A stretch of DNA of 35,744 bases, taken from the NCBI RefSeq assembly GCF_019334315.1, contig NZ_JAHWGL010000046.1:1-35744 (forward strand), in the 5' to 3' direction. Under the pieces are notes generated by a model. The model saw nothing but the letters and a program-made list of their open reading frames with translations, did not search any database and was not told where the DNA came from. Source of the DNA: Hymenobacter profundi. GTDB lineage: Bacteria; Bacteroidota; Bacteroidia; Cytophagales; Hymenobacteraceae. Position numbers and translations under genes: made by a program. This document shows, piece after piece, positions 33,632 to 35,744 of this stretch. Position 1 is the first letter of the stretch. The number at the start of each line of letters is the position of its first letter.

Positions 33632-34918
33632 ATGAAAAAACTCTCCCGCAACCTCACGTTTCAGGTTCTTACGGCCATTGTGCTGGGCATTCTGGTTGGC
33701 ACGTTCTTTCCCGAGGTAGGCGCGGCAATGAAGCCCATCGGCGACACGTTCATCAACCTCATCAAGATGCTGATTGCCCCCATCATCTTCCTGACGGTGG
33801 TGCTGGGCATTGGCAACATCGGCGACCTGAAGAAGGTAGGGCGTGTGGGCGGCAAGGCTATTCTATATTTTGAAATCATCACCACGTTTGCGCTGGTGAT
33901 TGGGGTAGGCGCAGCCAACCTAACCCAGCCTGGCCGCGGTATTGATACCACCACTGTAGCTGCCCAAGCCAGCCAAACGGCTGAGTACGCCGAAAAAGGC
34001 GCCAACATGGACTGGGTGAAATTCTTCACCCACATCGTGCCCGACAGCTTTGTGGGGGCTTTTGCCGAGAGCGACGTGCTGCAAGTATTGCTGATAGCCG
34101 TGCTGTTTGGGCTGGCGTTGAGCAAGGTAAAAGTGGACATCAGCGCGCCCGTTATCAGCATGTTCGAGAAGCTGAGTCAGATCTTTTTTGCGGTGCTGGG
34201 CCTGGTAATGAAGCTGGCGCCGCTGGGTGCCTTCGGCGGCATGGCCTTCACCATTGGTAAGTACGGCATTAGCACCCTCCTACCCCTGGCGAAGCTGATG
34301 CTGACCGTGTATGGCACTATGGCCCTGTTTATCTTCGGGGTGCTGGGGCTGGTGGCGTGGCGCTACAAATTCAGTATTCTGACGCTGCTGGCCTTCATCA
34401 AAGAAGAACTGCTGATTGTGCTGGGCACGTCGTCGTCGGAGTCGGCCCTACCCTTACTCATCGATAAGCTCGAAACCTTCGGCTGCTCGCGATCAGTGGC
34501 AGGTTTGGTAATTCCAACGGGCTATTCGTTCAACCTCGATGGCACCACTATCTATCTTTCCATCTCGGCCATTTTCCTGGCTCAAGCTTTCGGCATCGAC
34601 CTTTCCCTGACCCAACAGCTCACCATCATCGGCATTCTGATGCTGACCAGCAAGGGCGCGGCGGGCGTCACCGGCTCGGGGTTTATTGTGCTGGCCTCTA
34701 CTTTGGCCGCCACCAAGGTGATACCCGTGGAGGGCATGGCCTTGCTATTGGGCGTGGATCGGTTTATGTCGGAATCCAGGGCCATTACCAACATCATCGG
34801 CAACGCTGTGGCCACGGTGGTTATAGCCAAGAGCGAGAACGAGTTTGATGAGGAAAAGAACCGCTTGGCTTTGGCTGGTCGTATCAAGCCCGAGGCACAG
34901 GAAGTGGCAGAGGAGTAG
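33632..34918 (+). CDS. Dicarboxylate/amino acid:cation symporter (DAACS family)
   Basis: A 428-residue secondary transporter of the GltP/DctA family with about eight transmembrane helices and two re-entrant loops. The signature parts are the HP1 loop TSSSESALPLLIDKLETFG, VIPTGYSFNLDGTTIYLS (the NMDGT-type cation/substrate site, here NLDGT) and GAAGVTGSGFIVLASTLAA (HP2). It takes up glutamate, aspartate or C4-dicarboxylates with H+ or Na+; the exact substrate cannot be set. The ATG at 33632 (MKKLSRNLTFQ) was chosen because an earlier in-frame start at 33518 lies inside the repeat element. Confidence 0.95.
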   Translation: MKKLSRNLTFQVLTAIVLGILVGTFFPEVGAAMKPIGDTFINLIKMLIAPIIFLTVVLGIGNIGDLKKVGRVGGKAILYFEIITTFALVIGVGAANLTQPGRGIDTTTVAAQASQTAEYAEKGANMDWVKFFTHIVPDSFVGAFAESDVLQVLLIAVLFGLALSKVKVDISAPVISMFEKLSQIFFAVLGLVMKLAPLGAFGGMAFTIGKYGISTLLPLAKLMLTVYGTMALFIFGVLGLVAWRYKFSILTLLAFIKEELLIVLGTSSSESALPLLIDKLETFGCSRSVAGLVIPTGYSFNLDGTTIYLSISAIFLAQAFGIDLSLTQQLTIIGILMLTSKGAAGVTGSGFIVLASTLAATKVIPVEGMALLLGVDRFMSESRAITNIIGNAVATVVIAKSENEFDEEKNRLALAGRIKPEAQEVAEE

Positions 34919-34988
34919 GGGCGCGTTGCACGCGCCCGTCGTTGCTGATGTTATTAAATGACATTCGATAAAATAATCGGCTACCCCA

Positions 34989-35537
34989 ATGCCTGCCCTA
35001 CCCCCCGACCTACGCAAAGCTCTTTTCAACCTACCGCAAAAAGAAAAAGACCAGTTGCTGGCCCGCCTTGTAGCCCAGGATAGCGTGCTCACGGAGCAAC
35101 TCAGCTACCGTTTACTCGAAGGCCCAGATGCCCTGGAGGAACGCCGCCACCGCCTGCGCCAACAGGTAGACGACCCCGTGCGCGGCTACCACCAAACCCC
35201 CAACGACCTGCTCCTGATTCTGCGGCAGCTCCAGGCCCGACTGGCCTACCATACCAAAATCACAGGCGATACCTACTGTGAAGTAGAGTTGAGTATCCGC
35301 CTGCTGCTGAACGTGTTTGCACACCAGCCTGAAAGTGTGGCACGCTTGCACGGTCCTACCCAGCCCCTTCTTCAACATCTGGCCCGTCGCACCCAAGAAG
35401 CCCTCAAACAAGCCCAGAAGCTTCACGAAGACTACCACGTGGAGCTGGCCGATAGCCTTAATGAGCTGCTGACACGGCTGTATCAATCGGCCGCCGCACC
35501 GCTGGCGCGCGAGTTGGGCGTGCCGTTGCAGTGGTGA
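34989..35537 (+). CDS. Unknown helical protein
   Basis: A 182-residue soluble, predominantly helical protein with no cysteine-based or catalytic motif that I recognise (one cysteine in GDTYCEVEL). It begins MPALPPDLRKALFNLPQKEK, has basic helices (ALEERRHRLRQQVDD), an aromatic turn (GYHQTPNDLLLILRQLQARL), and a Leu-rich C-terminal half (ALKQAQKLHEDYHVELADSL). Such proteins occur as conserved hypotheticals in this family of bacteria. The start is ATG at 34989, 70 bases after the symporter, so it may share its transcript. Function unknown. Confidence 0.72.
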   Translation: MPALPPDLRKALFNLPQKEKDQLLARLVAQDSVLTEQLSYRLLEGPDALEERRHRLRQQVDDPVRGYHQTPNDLLLILRQLQARLAYHTKITGDTYCEVELSIRLLLNVFAHQPESVARLHGPTQPLLQHLARRTQEALKQAQKLHEDYHVELADSLNELLTRLYQSAAAPLARELGVPLQW

Positions 35538-35574
35538 AATGGTGAGCTTGTGAATTTACGAGATGGTAGAGTAG

Positions 35575-35681
35575 CACCTGTCATCCTGAGCGGAGCGAAA
35601 GACCTTGTGCCAGTTGAACGACTATTGTACTAACGACTTGTTCTACCGTGAGAAGGTCCTTCGCGCTGCTCAGGATGACAG
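35575..35681. repeat. Inverted-pair interspersed repeat, imperfect copy
   Basis: Arms 35578-35606 and 35653-35681 pair with a few mismatches (GAAAGACCTT against AAGGTCCTTC; GCGCTGCTC against GAGCGGAGC). The centre TAACGACTTGTTCTACCGTG matches the centre of the 4861 copy at 18 of 20 positions. The flanks carry TGTGAA/TTCACA-rich tracts like the one after the half-copy at the window start. Confidence 0.85.
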
Positions 35682-35744
35682 ACGCTCTCGCATTCACCAT
35701 TTCACAAACGCACCACTTCCTAACTCTTCCGACCTAAAACCAGT

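Overview
The window is chromosomal DNA from a member of the Bacteroidota, most likely Hymenobacter or a close relative in the Hymenobacteraceae. The evidence is a moderately high GC content, -7 promoter elements of the TAnnTTTG type, near absence of Shine-Dalgarno sites, a type IX secretion C-terminal sorting domain, OmpA/PorT-like barrels, a TonB-dependent receptor, and the gene pair ddl (tandem form) - PASTA protein. The genus is inferred by eye from sequence style.

Layout. 1-8.1 kb: pgk (minus), a small outer-membrane barrel, a double-length D-Ala-D-Ala ligase, a membrane-anchored three-PASTA protein, a T9SS cargo protein and a single-domain rhodanese. 8.2-12.4 kb: peroxide defence (two-cysteine ohrR with a likely operator, ohr, an MDR-family reductase), then recQ on the minus strand. 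12.4-17.8 kb: a SpoIIAA/STAS-like protein, a phage-recombination-like protein, an orphan LolD-type ABC ATPase divergent from sucC, a second ohr, and tRNA-Arg(CCG). 17.8-22.2 kb: an AT-rich accessory stretch directly behind the tRNA, holding a DUF6625-like glycosyltransferase candidate with a perfect palindrome before its start, a decayed IS3-family element, and two more SpoIIAA-like proteins. 22.2-28.9 kb: copper P-type ATPase, small GNAT protein, two acidic disordered proteins, a tandem universal stress protein and a TonB-dependent receptor. 29-35.7 kb: an OafA-type acyltransferase, an alpha/beta hydrolase, a small unknown protein, a barrel protein, a PQQ-type sugar dehydrogenase homologue, a dicarboxylate/amino-acid:cation symporter and an unknown helical protein.

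Functional threads. Cell wall: ddl makes the D-Ala-D-Ala peptidoglycan precursor and the neighbouring PASTA protein is a periplasmic candidate for a wall-related role. Organic peroxide and electrophile defence: ohrR, ohr, the MDR reductase and the second ohr. Central metabolism: pgk and sucC. Metal and nutrient handling: the copper ATPase, the TonB receptor and the symporter.

The most unusual signals are the tandem Ddl with unequal motif conservation in its halves, paired inverted copies of a GC-rich repeat at several intergenic sites, three divergent members of one SpoIIAA-like family, a perfect 27-bp inverted repeat inside the dead transposase gene, and a strong excess of the pentamer CTACC/GGTAG in genes and spacers. 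I saw no CRISPR array, no intact prophage and no clear antiphage or biosynthetic cluster.
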